From CALBPI01 sp038524795 (GTDB lineage Bacteria; Pseudomonadota; Gammaproteobacteria; Steroidobacterales; Woeseiaceae): DNA of 64,000 nucleotides. Numbering within the stretch: the stretch's first letter is position 1; each line of letters opens with the position of its first letter. Shown here piece after piece: positions 17,737-26,861 of the stretch. The stretch covers positions 378,291 through 442,290 of the forward strand of contig JBCBIJ010000002.1 in NCBI GenBank assembly GCA_038524795.1, written 5' to 3'. A program made the translations under genes and the position numbers. The notes under the pieces were generated by a model that saw only the letters and a list, made by a program, of their open reading frames with translations, was not told where the DNA came from and did not search any database.

Positions 17737-18219
17737 ATGCGCCACACCATTGCCCTCTTCGTCTCCGTCGCCGCGCTCGCTGCCAGCGGCTGCAGCAAGG
17801 ATCCGGACCCCGAGGCCACGCCGGCGGCTGCGCCCGAACCAGTGACCGCAGCGCCTGCGCTGCCCCGAACACCGGCGCCTGAGGGTGCGCGCGCGTTCAT
17901 CATTGCACCCGAAGACGGCGCCACAGTGTCCTCGCCATTCACCGTCGAGTTCGGCGCCGAGAACATCACCGTGATCGCAGCGGGCGACAACACGCCCGGC
18001 AGTGGTCACCACCACCTGTTGATCAATGCGCCTCTGCCCGATTTCGGCCTGCCCATCCCGAAGTCGGATCAGTATGTTCACTTTGGCGGTGGCCAGACTG
18101 AGACGGCATTGACGCTTGAGCCGGGCCAGTACGAGTTGCGCCTCCTCTTCGGCGACCACCTGCACATCCCGCACGACCCACCCGTTTACTCTGAAGTCGT
18201 GACCATCACCGTCGAGTAA
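17737..18219 (+). CDS. DUF4399 lipoprotein
   Basis: A 160-residue lipoprotein (signal ending ALAASGC, lipidated C19) with a proline/alanine-rich linker and one DUF4399 domain: GHHHLLINAPLPDF, IPKSDQYVHFGGGQTE, and LLFGDHLHIPHDPPVYSE. The histidine-rich blocks could bind metal, but that is inference. An in-frame TTG lies at 17731; the ATG at 17737 is preferred. It is followed after 4 bp by the YjbR-family gene, so the two are probably cotranscribed. Confidence 0.8.
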   Translation: MRHTIALFVSVAALAASGCSKDPDPEATPAAAPEPVTAAPALPRTPAPEGARAFIIAPEDGATVSSPFTVEFGAENITVIAAGDNTPGSGHHHLLINAPLPDFGLPIPKSDQYVHFGGGQTETALTLEPGQYELRLLFGDHLHIPHDPPVYSEVVTITVE

Positions 18220-18223
18220 GTGC

Positions 18224-18577
18224 ATGAATGCTGCCGAGGTCCGTTCGTTCTGCGCGACGCTGCGCGGGGCGACGGAGAGCGTTCAGTGGGGCGATAACCA
18301 CGTCTTCAAAATCGGCGGCAAGATGTTTGCCATCACGGGCGACGCCGCGGATGCCCGCTACTCCCTCAAGGTTGATGACGAGCGATTCCTCGAGCTGACG
18401 GGCATCCCGGGCATCATCCCCGCACCCTATCTCGCGCGCGCCAAATGGGTACAAGTCAATCCCGCCGAGTGCCCGCTCTCTGTGGCTGAGCTTGAATCGC
18501 TCTTGCGCGATGCCCACAGCATCATCCTCAAGCGGTTGCCAAAATACCGGCAGCGGGAACTCTCGGGTCAGGCCTGA
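18224..18577 (+). CDS. MmcQ/YjbR family protein
   Basis: A 117-residue MmcQ/YjbR-family protein with a CyaY-like fold. Family features are RSFCATLRGATESVQWGDNHVFKIGGKMFAI at the start and LARAKWVQVNPAECPLSVAELESLLRDAHSIILKRLPK at the end. Some members bind DNA in vitro; the cellular role is not known. It lies 4 bp after the DUF4399 lipoprotein gene. Confidence 0.85.
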   Translation: MNAAEVRSFCATLRGATESVQWGDNHVFKIGGKMFAITGDAADARYSLKVDDERFLELTGIPGIIPAPYLARAKWVQVNPAECPLSVAELESLLRDAHSIILKRLPKYRQRELSGQA

Positions 18578-18668
18578 TACCGCCCACATCCGGCCAGGCG
18601 GGATGTGCTACAACCTCACGACAGTGATCTGACAGGACCAGAAGCCGCGGCGCGGCCAGGAGGGAGAC

Positions 18669-21600
18669 ATGGTCTGGCAGTCCCGTCGCACGCCACTGCG
18701 CGTGCTCGTTGCCGTGCTCGGCGTCCTATTCGGCGCTACAGCGTCGGCCAACCCACCCTCGATGAACGACGAATTGCGCAAGGCTATGACCGCGACACTG
18801 AACGCGGGCAGCACGGCGCCGGGCCAGATACGTCCGTTCTCGATGGTGATACGCGGCGGCGCCAGTCTGGGCGCCTACGAGGCCGGCGTGAACTGGGCGC
18901 TGCTGAGGCTCCTTAAGGACCTGCGCGACGATCCTCAGGCGACGATAGAGCCCGAGCTCTACGCAGCCGCGGGCGCCTCGGCCGGCGCTGTCAACGGCTT
19001 TCTGGCCGGCCTCATCTGGTGTACGGAACGCCCGGCCGGGGGCGCAGGCCCCGATACGCTCGACGACAATCTGTTCCGTAACACCTGGCGCTACATCGAC
19101 ATCAACGAGTTGCTCAAGCACGTACCGCTGGACCAACAACTCGACGAGGACCAGGCAGGCTTTTCACGCGCTGCGATGCGCCAGGTGGAGGAGGACGTTC
19201 GCGACGCCATCGGCGCACGACGGTTCTCACCCGGTTGCGAAGTTGGCTTTGGCGTTTCCCTGACCCGCGACAAGCCCGTGCTCTTTACCAACGCGGGCGT
19301 CGATATCAGCCAGCAGCGGCTGCTGCTGCCCATGCGCCTGCGCGGTCTGGCCACGGGCGCACTGGATATTCGCCACTTTGAAGACCTCGAGCGACCCAAT
19401 TTTGAAAACCCCAGCCCCGACGATTTACGCGAACGTGCTTTTCGATCGAGCGTGATCTACATCGACGACGGCGCGTCCGACGAAATCGAGCGCGGTCCTA
19501 TCTCGCTGGCCGCCGTATTCGACGCCGTGAAAGCATCGTCGGCTTTCCCGGTCGCGTTCTCGCCCATGAAACTGAGTTACTGCCTCTTTCAGAATGAGCG
19601 GCAGCGTGCCGTTTCACCGGGGCGTGGCACCTACCAGAGCGAGGCAGACCCACGCGGGCGCTGCCCCGATGGCTACCGCAGGCTCAGCTCCCGCTTTGTG
19701 GATGGCGGCGTATTCGACAACGACCCCGTACAGCTCGTGCGCGAGTTGTCCGAGCTGCGCATGCGTGGTCCGGGCGACACCGTGCGCTACATCAAAGTGG
19801 ATCCCGTCAAGCGTCGTCCGGCGCGCGACACCTTCCAATTCGAGACTGCGCAGTTCGCCGAGCCCGGCGATTCGCTCGATCTCGTGTTGTGGGCAGCGCG
19901 GCCAACACTGAGCAGCCAGAACCCGCCGCAAACGAGAATCTTGGTACGCCAGTGTTTCAGCGCAAGCGGCAGGCCACCGGCAGACCACACGCTCGAACTT
20001 GTGGAAAGCGCCGCCAACTCGCTCTTGTTCGTCGGCACGATCGACACGCTCGTCGAGACCAACGGGCGGCAACAACGCGAGTACGTCAACGCACCGATCC
20101 TTGTGTCGCCCGGCGACCGACTCGTACCGTTTCACCCCGACGAGCCCTTCAAGCCGCTCTGCGACCCGACGTCCGTGCCAGCCAGCACTGCCGCCAAGTT
20201 GGCCGAGCGCGCGAAACGGGAACAAAAAACGCGAAATCGCACAATCGCCGTCGTGGGCGAGCCCCCTGAAGGTATGTCGACACAACTCGGTTTTCTGGGC
20301 GGGTCCGTCTCCTCGGCACGTGGCTACCGGCTCCACGACGAGCTCATGCGCAATGACTGGCGTGACGGCACCTTGCCCGAGCTGCCCGACACAGCGCTGC
20401 AGCTGCTTCAGCCGACGCGTCTGACCACACTCACGGGGGACTTTTTGTTTTCGTTTGCGGCGTTCCTCGACGTGCGGTTTCGCGACTACGACTACTACGC
20501 CGGCGTTTACGACGCCGTCTACGGTGCGGCCGAACTGACCTGTCTCGAGGACCGCGACGACTACGCCGGCATCAGCGATTGTCGTGCGGCGCGCAGCAAG
20601 CTTGCCTACTTGCAGCTCTGTGTCCCGGGCGACGCGACGATGGCCACCTGTCGGCATACCGCGCCTGCTGCCAATGCGGTCATGCACCACCTTGCGACGC
20701 TTGAACAGTGTGGCGCCGCCGTCATCCTCGAGGCGAACCGCAACTGCGATCTGGGTGACTGGTCGTGGACCGCAGAGCTTGTCGCGGGCATGCCAGCGAA
20801 CGAGCTCGCGTCGGTCGGGCGGGCGCTTCAAGCCGCGGCATCGGACACCCGCGACAACGGTCGCGATCCGTTCGTGAGCTTCGTCCGGCAGCTGGCTGAC
20901 TCGGAAAGCGGCTTCACAGCCGGTGAGAGCCCCGTGCTCAACCGCATGCTGGCCCTCTCGACACGACCCGTGCCGACCTGGTTCTACCCGCTTGCGGAGT
21001 CCATGATTCCTCAGCTCATCGCCCTTGAGAAGGCGGATGTCGATATCCGGGAGTCCAATGGCATTGATACCGCCCCAGGCAGCAGTCTCTTGCTGCCTGC
21101 ACTCGCCGTTGGTGGACTCGCTTCCGAAACAGCGATGGCCGAGCGCACGGGATGGCTCGAAGACCAAACGGCGGTCCCGCGGCGCGCGAAGCGGCGCTGG
21201 CTCGCGAGCGTTCTGCCTGCCGAGGCCGCGTTCGATGCCCGCAATGGTGGATTGGCGCTTTACCTGAACCCGGCGTGGCGCCGCTCGAGCGGAAACTATG
21301 AAGTCGACTTCCGCGTGGCACCCTGGCTCCGCCAACGCTTCGCCAACGAGACTATTGAATTCTCAGAAGTCAGTGCGCTAATGACTCGGCGCTTTGGCAA
21401 CCCGCTGTTTAGCAGCGTGGGCGTCGGCCCGACCTACACCTACACCTGGACCGATGAACCGGGTGCACGAGAGCACAACCTTGGGGCGAGCGTGTCTGCC
21501 GGTTTGGCTGGCGACAAGATTCGTTTGAGCTACGGGGTGCGCAGCTTCAGCAGCAGCGACTTTGCGGGCGATGACGTGTTTCTGCACATCGGCATAAACG

Positions 21601-21683
21601 ACCTGCCCGGGCTGGCCTACTGGATCTGCCAGGGCAACGACGAGGTTTGGGGGCTCTCCAAGGTGTGCGGGGCCTTCGATTGA
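18669..21683 (+). CDS. Large exported patatin-like phospholipase
   Basis: A 1004-residue exported protein with a signal peptide (residues 9-27) and an N-terminal patatin domain (about 58-370). The oxyanion loop is RGGASLGAYEAG (62-73), the serine nucleophile is S104 in GASAG and the catalytic aspartate is D345 in VDGGVFDNDP, so the dyad is intact. The remaining 600 residues are not recognised: a long helical middle with six or more cysteines (620-760) and a C-terminal 170 residues rich in alternating hydrophobic and aromatic strands (VGPTYTYTWTD, LSYGVRSFSSSDF, VFLHIGI) that could be a small barrel. No POTRA domain is evident, unlike PlpD-type autotransporters. A ribosome site (AGGAGGGAG) precedes the ATG. 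Confidence 0.82.
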   Translation: MVWQSRRTPLRVLVAVLGVLFGATASANPPSMNDELRKAMTATLNAGSTAPGQIRPFSMVIRGGASLGAYEAGVNWALLRLLKDLRDDPQATIEPELYAAAGASAGAVNGFLAGLIWCTERPAGGAGPDTLDDNLFRNTWRYIDINELLKHVPLDQQLDEDQAGFSRAAMRQVEEDVRDAIGARRFSPGCEVGFGVSLTRDKPVLFTNAGVDISQQRLLLPMRLRGLATGALDIRHFEDLERPNFENPSPDDLRERAFRSSVIYIDDGASDEIERGPISLAAVFDAVKASSAFPVAFSPMKLSYCLFQNERQRAVSPGRGTYQSEADPRGRCPDGYRRLSSRFVDGGVFDNDPVQLVRELSELRMRGPGDTVRYIKVDPVKRRPARDTFQFETAQFAEPGDSLDLVLWAARPTLSSQNPPQTRILVRQCFSASGRPPADHTLELVESAANSLLFVGTIDTLVETNGRQQREYVNAPILVSPGDRLVPFHPDEPFKPLCDPTSVPASTAAKLAERAKREQKTRNRTIAVVGEPPEGMSTQLGFLGGSVSSARGYRLHDELMRNDWRDGTLPELPDTALQLLQPTRLTTLTGDFLFSFAAFLDVRFRDYDYYAGVYDAVYGAAELTCLEDRDDYAGISDCRAARSKLAYLQLCVPGDATMATCRHTAPAANAVMHHLATLEQCGAAVILEANRNCDLGDWSWTAELVAGMPANELASVGRALQAAASDTRDNGRDPFVSFVRQLADSESGFTAGESPVLNRMLALSTRPVPTWFYPLAESMIPQLIALEKADVDIRESNGIDTAPGSSLLLPALAVGGLASETAMAERTGWLEDQTAVPRRAKRRWLASVLPAEAAFDARNGGLALYLNPAWRRSSGNYEVDFRVAPWLRQRFANETIEFSEVSALMTRRFGNPLFSSVGVGPTYTYTWTDEPGAREHNLGASVSAGLAGDKIRLSYGVRSFSSSDFAGDDVFLHIGINDLPGLAYWICQGNDEVWGLSKVCGAFD

Positions 21684-21710
21684 ATGCGGGCACCGCGACT
21701 GACGTCCCAA

Positions 21711-21741
21711 TTGCTCGAGATTAAACCTATAAGACTATGAT
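21711..21741 (+). promoter_or_regulatory. AT-rich probable promoter region of the vWA-sigma-anti-sigma operon
   Basis: The 159 bp gap before the vWA gene contains a conspicuous AT-rich patch (about 21720-21765) in GC-rich surroundings. TTGCTC (21711-21716) and TATGAT (21736-21741) could be -35 and -10 elements, but the 19 bp spacer is long. An ECF-type promoter read by the downstream sigma factor was looked for and could not be assigned. Confidence 0.35.
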
Positions 21742-21842
21742 TTAGTTGATTTAGATAATTCTCTTCGGTCACCTTAACCCGTTTCGATGGGTTGCTGCGT
21801 TTGTAAGGGCATCGTAAGTAGAACCCCCTGAAGGAGACCCCG

Positions 21843-23585
21843 ATGCCCTGGATTCAACGCGTTCTTTTCATTTGTCTGGCGCTGCTCGTCGCCGCCTTGG
21901 CCGCTTGTTCGCACGAACCTGTGACCCGTGATCCCGACTCGCCCCCTGCGGAGGCTGGCAGGACGGAGCAGGAAATCGCCGAACCGATTGCCGATGCCGA
22001 GGGAGACACCCCCTCACTCTCAGTACCAGTGCCCGCGAAACCCGTGGCCAAGCAAGAAGCGCTGCGTGAACGCAGCCAGGACGAGATTGTGGTCACGGGC
22101 GCGATGCTCTCGCGCAACGTCATCGCCATGCCGCCGGCGCCCGTCGTCAACCGGGAGAACTACGCCCACTTCGAAGACAACCCGCTACGTCTGGCTGCCG
22201 AGGATCCCGTCTCGACCTTCAGCATTGACGTCGACACGGGCGCCTACGCCAATGTGCGTCGCCTGTTGCGTTCGGGGCAGTTGCCGCCGCGGGACGCCGT
22301 TCGCGCCGAGGAGCTGATCAACTACTTCGACTACGACTACCGTGCACCGCGCAGTGCCAGCACTCCGTTCAGCGTCACGCGTGAAGTCGCGCCCGCGCCC
22401 TGGGCCAAAGACAAGTGGCTGATGCACATCGGCGTCAAGGGCTACGTGCCTGACGTGCTGCCCCAGGCCAATCTCGTCTTTCTGCTCGACGTCTCGGGCT
22501 CAATGAACTCGGCCGACAAGCTCGGGCTGCTCAAGTCGTCGCTTAAGCTCCTCGTGCGTCAACTCGATGCTGAAGACTCCGTGGCCATCGTGGTCTACGC
22601 CGGCGCGTCAGGCGTTGTGCTCAAGCCCACGCCAGGTGACCGCAATGCCGAGATCATTGCAGCACTCGACCGCTTGCAGGCGGGCGGCTCCACGAACGGC
22701 GGCGCCGGCATCCGCCTGGCGTACGCCATGGCGGAGCAGGCATTCATCGACGGGGGCATCAACCGCGTCATCCTCGCCACCGACGGCGACTTCAACGTGG
22801 GCACCACGAACATCGAGATGCTCAAAGACCTGGTTGCCGAAAAACGTGAGGCGGGTATCGCGCTGACCACACTCGGCTTCGGTACGGGCAACTACAACGA
22901 CCATCTCATGGAACAAATCGCGGACGTCGGCAACGGGAACTACGCCTACATCGATACGCTCAACGAGGCGCAGAAGGTCCTCGTCGATGAACTGACGGCA
23001 ACGACGCTCACCATCGCAAAGGACGTGAAGATCCAGGTGGAGTTCAACCCAGCCGTTGTCGCCGAGTACCGCCTCGTAGGCTACGAAAACCGCGCGCTCA
23101 AGCGCGAGGACTTCAACAACGACAAGGTTGACGCGGGCGAGATTGGCGCCGGCCACACCGTCACGGCGATCTACGAACTGGCCTTCGTCGAGGGCAGCTC
23201 GCGTCGCATTGATCCGCTGCGTTACGGCAAGACCGAGAACGCGCGCGGCAACGTTGATGAAATCGCCTTCCTGCGCATGCGCTACAAATCGCCGAAAGGC
23301 GGCGCCAGCAAACTGCTTGAGTGGCCCGTAATGCGCGACGATGCGCTGGCCAGTCTGTCACGGGCGTCAGAGGCATTCCGGTTTTCGGCCGCCGTTGCCG
23401 CCTTTGCGCAGCAACTGCGCGGCGGCGATCACCTCGGTGATTTCGGTTATGGCGACATCACGGCGCTGGCCAACTCGGCGCGCGGCAAAGACGCGTTTGG
23501 CTACCGCGGTGAGTTCGTCTCGCTGGTCAACCTGACGCGCGGCCTGTCGACGCCGGTGCCTGTCGCCCAGGGCGGCCGGGACTGA
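21843..23585 (+). CDS. vWA-domain lipoprotein (YfbK-like) with an IVVTG motif
   Basis: A 580-residue lipoprotein (signal ending ALAAC, lipidated C22). An N-terminal vWF-associated block (PLRLAAEDPVSTFSIDVDTGAYANVRR) leads into a vWA domain (about 210-390) with an intact MIDAS: DVSGSMN at 216-222. A DUF3520-like C-terminal domain follows (GAGHTVTAIYELAFVEG, then DDALASLSRASEAFRFSAAVAAFAQQLR). Residues 81-86 read EIVVTG, the phrase that normally opens the plug of TonB-dependent receptors. The gene is followed by an ECF sigma factor (46 bp) and a one-TM protein, suggesting an envelope-signalling or assembly role. A strong ribosome site (AAGGAG) precedes the ATG. Confidence 0.9.
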   Translation: MPWIQRVLFICLALLVAALAACSHEPVTRDPDSPPAEAGRTEQEIAEPIADAEGDTPSLSVPVPAKPVAKQEALRERSQDEIVVTGAMLSRNVIAMPPAPVVNRENYAHFEDNPLRLAAEDPVSTFSIDVDTGAYANVRRLLRSGQLPPRDAVRAEELINYFDYDYRAPRSASTPFSVTREVAPAPWAKDKWLMHIGVKGYVPDVLPQANLVFLLDVSGSMNSADKLGLLKSSLKLLVRQLDAEDSVAIVVYAGASGVVLKPTPGDRNAEIIAALDRLQAGGSTNGGAGIRLAYAMAEQAFIDGGINRVILATDGDFNVGTTNIEMLKDLVAEKREAGIALTTLGFGTGNYNDHLMEQIADVGNGNYAYIDTLNEAQKVLVDELTATTLTIAKDVKIQVEFNPAVVAEYRLVGYENRALKREDFNNDKVDAGEIGAGHTVTAIYELAFVEGSSRRIDPLRYGKTENARGNVDEIAFLRMRYKSPKGGASKLLEWPVMRDDALASLSRASEAFRFSAAVAAFAQQLRGGDHLGDFGYGDITALANSARGKDAFGYRGEFVSLVNLTRGLSTPVPVAQGGRD

Positions 23586-23630
23586 CACGTCGCTTTGACC
23601 GCGACGCTGGCTGCGGCCAGACTCGGGCGC

Positions 23631-24194
23631 ATGGATGCGCCCGAGTCTGACGAAGCGCTCATGACCCGCTACCGCAACGGCGACGCAGCGGCTTTCGACG
23701 TGCTGTACCACCGCCACCGCGGTGGCCTGTACCGCTTCGTCTTGCGCCAGGTCACAAGCAAGGCATTGGCCGACGAGCTCTACCAGGACATCTGGATGAA
23801 GCTCATCGATGCGCGAGACCGCTACGAGCCGACAGCGCGCTTTACGACCTGGCTCTATCGGATGGCACGCAACCGGATCATCGACCACTACCGACGGAGT
23901 GCCGTACGCATCGCCGACGACGGACGCGGCGAGACAGACCCCGACAGCGTCGCGGGCGGCCCGTCATCCGAGCCAGAACGCCAGGCCGAACTCGACGGCG
24001 CCATGGCCTCGCTGGCGGCAGGCATCGCCAACCTGCCCGAGCCGCAACGCACTGCATTCTTGTTGCGCGAGGAAGGCGGCCTCGATCTGCATGAGATTGC
24101 CGAGGTGACGGGCGTGACGCCCGAGACCGCCAAGAGCCGATTGCGCTATGCGCTCGCAAAGCTGCGCAAAGCACTGGAAGCCCATCATGACTGA
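23631..24194 (+). CDS. ECF-type RNA polymerase sigma factor
   Basis: A 187-residue sigma-70 family ECF factor. Region 2 covers about residues 10-85 (DVLYHRHRGGLYRFVLRQV, ADELYQDIWMKLIDARDRY, FTTWLYRMARNRIIDHYRR) and region 4 about 125-180 (LPEPQRTAFLLREEGGLDLHEIAEVTGVTPETAKSRLRYALAKLR). The ATG at 23631 is chosen; the in-frame TTG at 23595 would add a non-conserved leader. Its stop overlaps the next gene by 8 bp, the usual arrangement for a sigma factor with its regulator. Confidence 0.93.
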   Translation: MDAPESDEALMTRYRNGDAAAFDVLYHRHRGGLYRFVLRQVTSKALADELYQDIWMKLIDARDRYEPTARFTTWLYRMARNRIIDHYRRSAVRIADDGRGETDPDSVAGGPSSEPERQAELDGAMASLAAGIANLPEPQRTAFLLREEGGLDLHEIAEVTGVTPETAKSRLRYALAKLRKALEAHHD

Positions 24195-25008
24195 GCATCA
24201 CGACCGTGAATTCGACGAGCTGCGCAAGGCCTACCGCCGCGATGGGGGCGAACTGCCCGATGCCGCGCTCGATCAGCGGGTGCTTGCTGCCGCGCACCGC
24301 GCGGCCAAACCCGCACCCGTAGCACGCCGCTGGCGGCCGGGACTTGCCGTCGCCGCCGTGGTCATCCTGAGCGCCACACTGGTCCTCACGATGCGCCCAC
24401 CGGAGTCGACCGAAAGCGCCACGGCAGCGCCGGCCAGCGCCCGGCCCGAGGTCGCGGCAGCCAGGTCGCCCGCCGAATCTGAGCTGATGGCTGACACAAG
24501 TCAGGTTGTGGCCGAAGAAACGGAGGACTCTGAGGGTGTCGATACGATCGTGGTGACAGGCAGCCGAGTAAGTCCGGACGCCAGCGTCGATGTGGAGAAC
24601 CCGCCGCCCGTCGCCAAGGCCGAGCTCACACGTCGTGAACGCAGCGTGGAACGCGCCTCGCAATCGCTGGTCGCCAGTCCCGCAGTAGCGCCCGACTTGC
24701 CGGAACGGCGCGAACAAGTGGCCGCAAGCGAGGGGGACTTGGAGGACGCAGAGGAAACCGCGCGACAAGCCGCGACACCAAGCGAACCCGAACTGCTCGG
24801 TATGGCAGCCGCAGTTGAGGTCGCAACCCCGGCGACACCGACTGACGCGCGCCTGGTACCCATCATCGGACTCTGGGAACGCGGCGAAACCGATGCGGCG
24901 CTCGAGGCACTCGAGGAACTGCTAGCAGGCAACCAGGCACTCACGGAAGGCGAGCTCGAGGCACAGCTGCCCGAGACCTTCTACCTCGCCTGGCGCGCAC
25001 AGGAATAA
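24187..25008 (+). CDS. Single-TM protein, putative anti-sigma factor, with an IVVTG motif
   Basis: A 273-residue protein with a short charged cytoplasmic N-terminus (MTEHHDREFDELRKAYRRDG), one transmembrane helix at about 50-68 (LAVAAVVILSATLVLTM) and a long Ala/Glu/Pro-rich periplasmic part. This layout plus the 8 bp overlap with the sigma gene suggests an anti-sigma factor. It lacks cysteines entirely, so it is not of the zinc-binding ZAS type. Residues 119-125 read DTIVVTG, the same TonB-plug-like phrase as in the upstream vWA lipoprotein. A C-terminal helical stretch (LVPIIGLWERGETDAALEALEELLAG) looks like a TPR-type hairpin. No domain family is recognised with certainty. Confidence 0.7.
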   Translation: MTEHHDREFDELRKAYRRDGGELPDAALDQRVLAAAHRAAKPAPVARRWRPGLAVAAVVILSATLVLTMRPPESTESATAAPASARPEVAAARSPAESELMADTSQVVAEETEDSEGVDTIVVTGSRVSPDASVDVENPPPVAKAELTRRERSVERASQSLVASPAVAPDLPERREQVAASEGDLEDAEETARQAATPSEPELLGMAAAVEVATPATPTDARLVPIIGLWERGETDAALEALEELLAGNQALTEGELEAQLPETFYLAWRAQE

Positions 25009-25042
25009 AAAACGGCCGACGTGCACGAAGCACGCCGGCCGT
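25007..25042 (-). terminator. Rho-independent terminator of the SulP gene
   Basis: Read on the minus strand, a 13 bp stem (25030-25042 with 25012-25024) closed by a five-base loop is followed by six T residues (25012-25007). One stem position is a G-U wobble on the minus strand but an A-C mismatch on the plus strand, so it works better for the SulP gene, although it may also help the convergent plus-strand operon. Confidence 0.88.
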
Positions 25043-25065
25043 TCGGATCGCCTTGCGGCGCGGGT

Positions 25066-26727
25066 TTAGCCCGCTACAGCCTGAGCATCGCCGCCGCCAA
25101 CGGTCGACCCGGTGCCGTTCTTGCGGATTTCTTCAACCGCGGCTCGGATCGCGTCCACGCGCTTCTGATACTCCGCGTCCTCTGGCAGACAGTGATCCGC
25201 CTCCATGACACGCAGCACCTGCTTCACTTCAGGGCTCATACCCGTCGTAAAGACCTTACGCTCAGCCTGACGGGCGTCGCAGATGATCGTCTCGACCGCA
25301 CGCGCGGCGGACACGTCCAGGAACGGAACGCGGTGGAAGTCCAGCACGATCGCACTCGACTTGCCTTTCACGCGCTCACGTACGTGCAGACCCAGATCCG
25401 TTGCTGCGCCGAAGCTCAGCGGACCGCCGAAGTCGAAGAGGATGACGCGGCCATCAGCGGACTGCAGCAACGCTTCTTCTTCGTCGGTGACGACCGTGTC
25501 GTCACGACCGTCACGCGCTTCTTTGAGCTGCTGGTCGGCCAGCTGCTTGACGAAGGCCAGCGCTGCCATGACCACGCCCGCCAGTACTGCGGTGATCAGG
25601 TCGACGAATACGGTCAGACCCAACACACTGGCCATCAGCACGAGATCCCAACGCGGGCCACGGTGGGCGCGCTTGATGTAGCCCACGTCGATGATGTCCC
25701 AGCCGACCTTAATCAGGATGCCGGCCAGTACCGCGTGGGGAATCTGCGAGGCCAGCGGTGCGCCGACGATGACGACCGCGAACAGAACGACAGCGTGCAG
25801 CATGCCTGCGATCTTGGTCTGGCCACCCGTACGGATGTTCACCACGGTACGCATGGTGGCACCGGCGCCCGGAATGGCACCGAACAGACCGGCAAACGTG
25901 TTACCGATGCCCTGACCGATGAGCTCTTTGTCCGAATCGTGACGCGTGCGCGTCATGTTGTCGGCCACCAGCGAGGTCAGCAAACTATCGATCGCACCCA
26001 GCACCGCAAGAATGAAGGCCGCTTCCGCAACGATCAGGAAGGTGCTGGCCGTGTAGCCAGGTACGATCAGCGACGGAAAGCCCGTCGGGATATCACCGAG
26101 GATCGGCGCGCCTGACATGAACAGACTCATGACGGTGCCGATGATCAGCGCAGCGAGCGCGCCTGGGATAAACCGGCCCAGGGACGCCGGCCAGAAGAAG
26201 ATCACGCCCAGCGACACGGCGCCGATGGCGAGTGCCGACATATTGGGATCCATGACCGCGCCAGGGATCGCCGTCAGTGCGGGGATCGTGCCGCCGCCGC
26301 TCGGCTCATGTCCGAACAGACGTGAGACCTGCAGCGCGATGATGATGACACCGATACCGCTCATAAAGCCCGAGATCACGGGGTAAGGCACCAGCCGGAT
26401 GTACTGACCGAGCTTCATGAACCCGAAGACGATCTGTAACAGACCTGCGAGTACCACCGCGCCGAACACGAGCGCCGGGTCGCCAGACAGCGACGCAAAG
26501 ACGCCGGCGAACACGACGACCATGGGGCCCGTCGGACCCGAGACCTGCGATCCCGTGCCACCGAACAGCGATGCAAAGAAGCCAACAAAGATGGCGCCCC
26601 AGATACCGGCAATGGGACCGGCACCCGACGCTTCACCGAAGGCCAGAGCCAGCGGCAGCGCAACGACACCGGCGGTGAGGCCGCCGTAGATGTCTCCACG
26701 CATGTTGGAAGTATCAAAGAATTTCAT
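25066..26727 (-). CDS. SulP family anion transporter with STAS domain, BicA-like
   Basis: A 553-residue SulP transporter: a membrane domain of about 390 residues followed by a cytoplasmic STAS domain (about 425-530; VILFDFGGPLSFGAATDLG, SAIVLDFHRVPFLDVSAARAVE). The N-terminus (MRGDIYGGLTAGVVALPLALAFGEASGAGPIAG) and SGPTGPMVVVFAGV closely resemble the cyanobacterial bicarbonate transporter BicA as I recall it. The substrate could therefore be bicarbonate; sulfate or another anion is not excluded. A ribosome site (AAGGAG) lies 8 nt before the ATG. An ArsR-type regulator gene precedes it on the same strand, 134 bp upstream. Confidence 0.9.
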   Translation of the reverse strand: MKFFDTSNMRGDIYGGLTAGVVALPLALAFGEASGAGPIAGIWGAIFVGFFASLFGGTGSQVSGPTGPMVVVFAGVFASLSGDPALVFGAVVLAGLLQIVFGFMKLGQYIRLVPYPVISGFMSGIGVIIIALQVSRLFGHEPSGGGTIPALTAIPGAVMDPNMSALAIGAVSLGVIFFWPASLGRFIPGALAALIIGTVMSLFMSGAPILGDIPTGFPSLIVPGYTASTFLIVAEAAFILAVLGAIDSLLTSLVADNMTRTRHDSDKELIGQGIGNTFAGLFGAIPGAGATMRTVVNIRTGGQTKIAGMLHAVVLFAVVIVGAPLASQIPHAVLAGILIKVGWDIIDVGYIKRAHRGPRWDLVLMASVLGLTVFVDLITAVLAGVVMAALAFVKQLADQQLKEARDGRDDTVVTDEEEALLQSADGRVILFDFGGPLSFGAATDLGLHVRERVKGKSSAIVLDFHRVPFLDVSAARAVETIICDARQAERKVFTTGMSPEVKQVLRVMEADHCLPEDAEYQKRVDAIRAAVEEIRKNGTGSTVGGGDAQAVAG

Positions 26728-26861
26728 GACGCGCTCCTTATCAAGCAGGTCGTTCTCTCGGTTGAAGAGACCCTGCTGGCATTCGACACGTCTTCAGCGA
26801 ACCGAAGCATCAGGACCTCCCTTGTTGTGAATTGCTTACCGTGGCGTGTAGCGCCCGGTCT

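Noticed and set aside
18578..18668. Hairpin CACATCC/GGATGTG between the YjbR-family and patatin genes as a terminator
   Set aside because: The stem is 7 bp with a long loop and no T tract follows.
19614..21335. 573-codon minus-strand open frame inside the patatin gene
   Set aside because: Antisense shadow of a well-supported gene; no recognisable domain.
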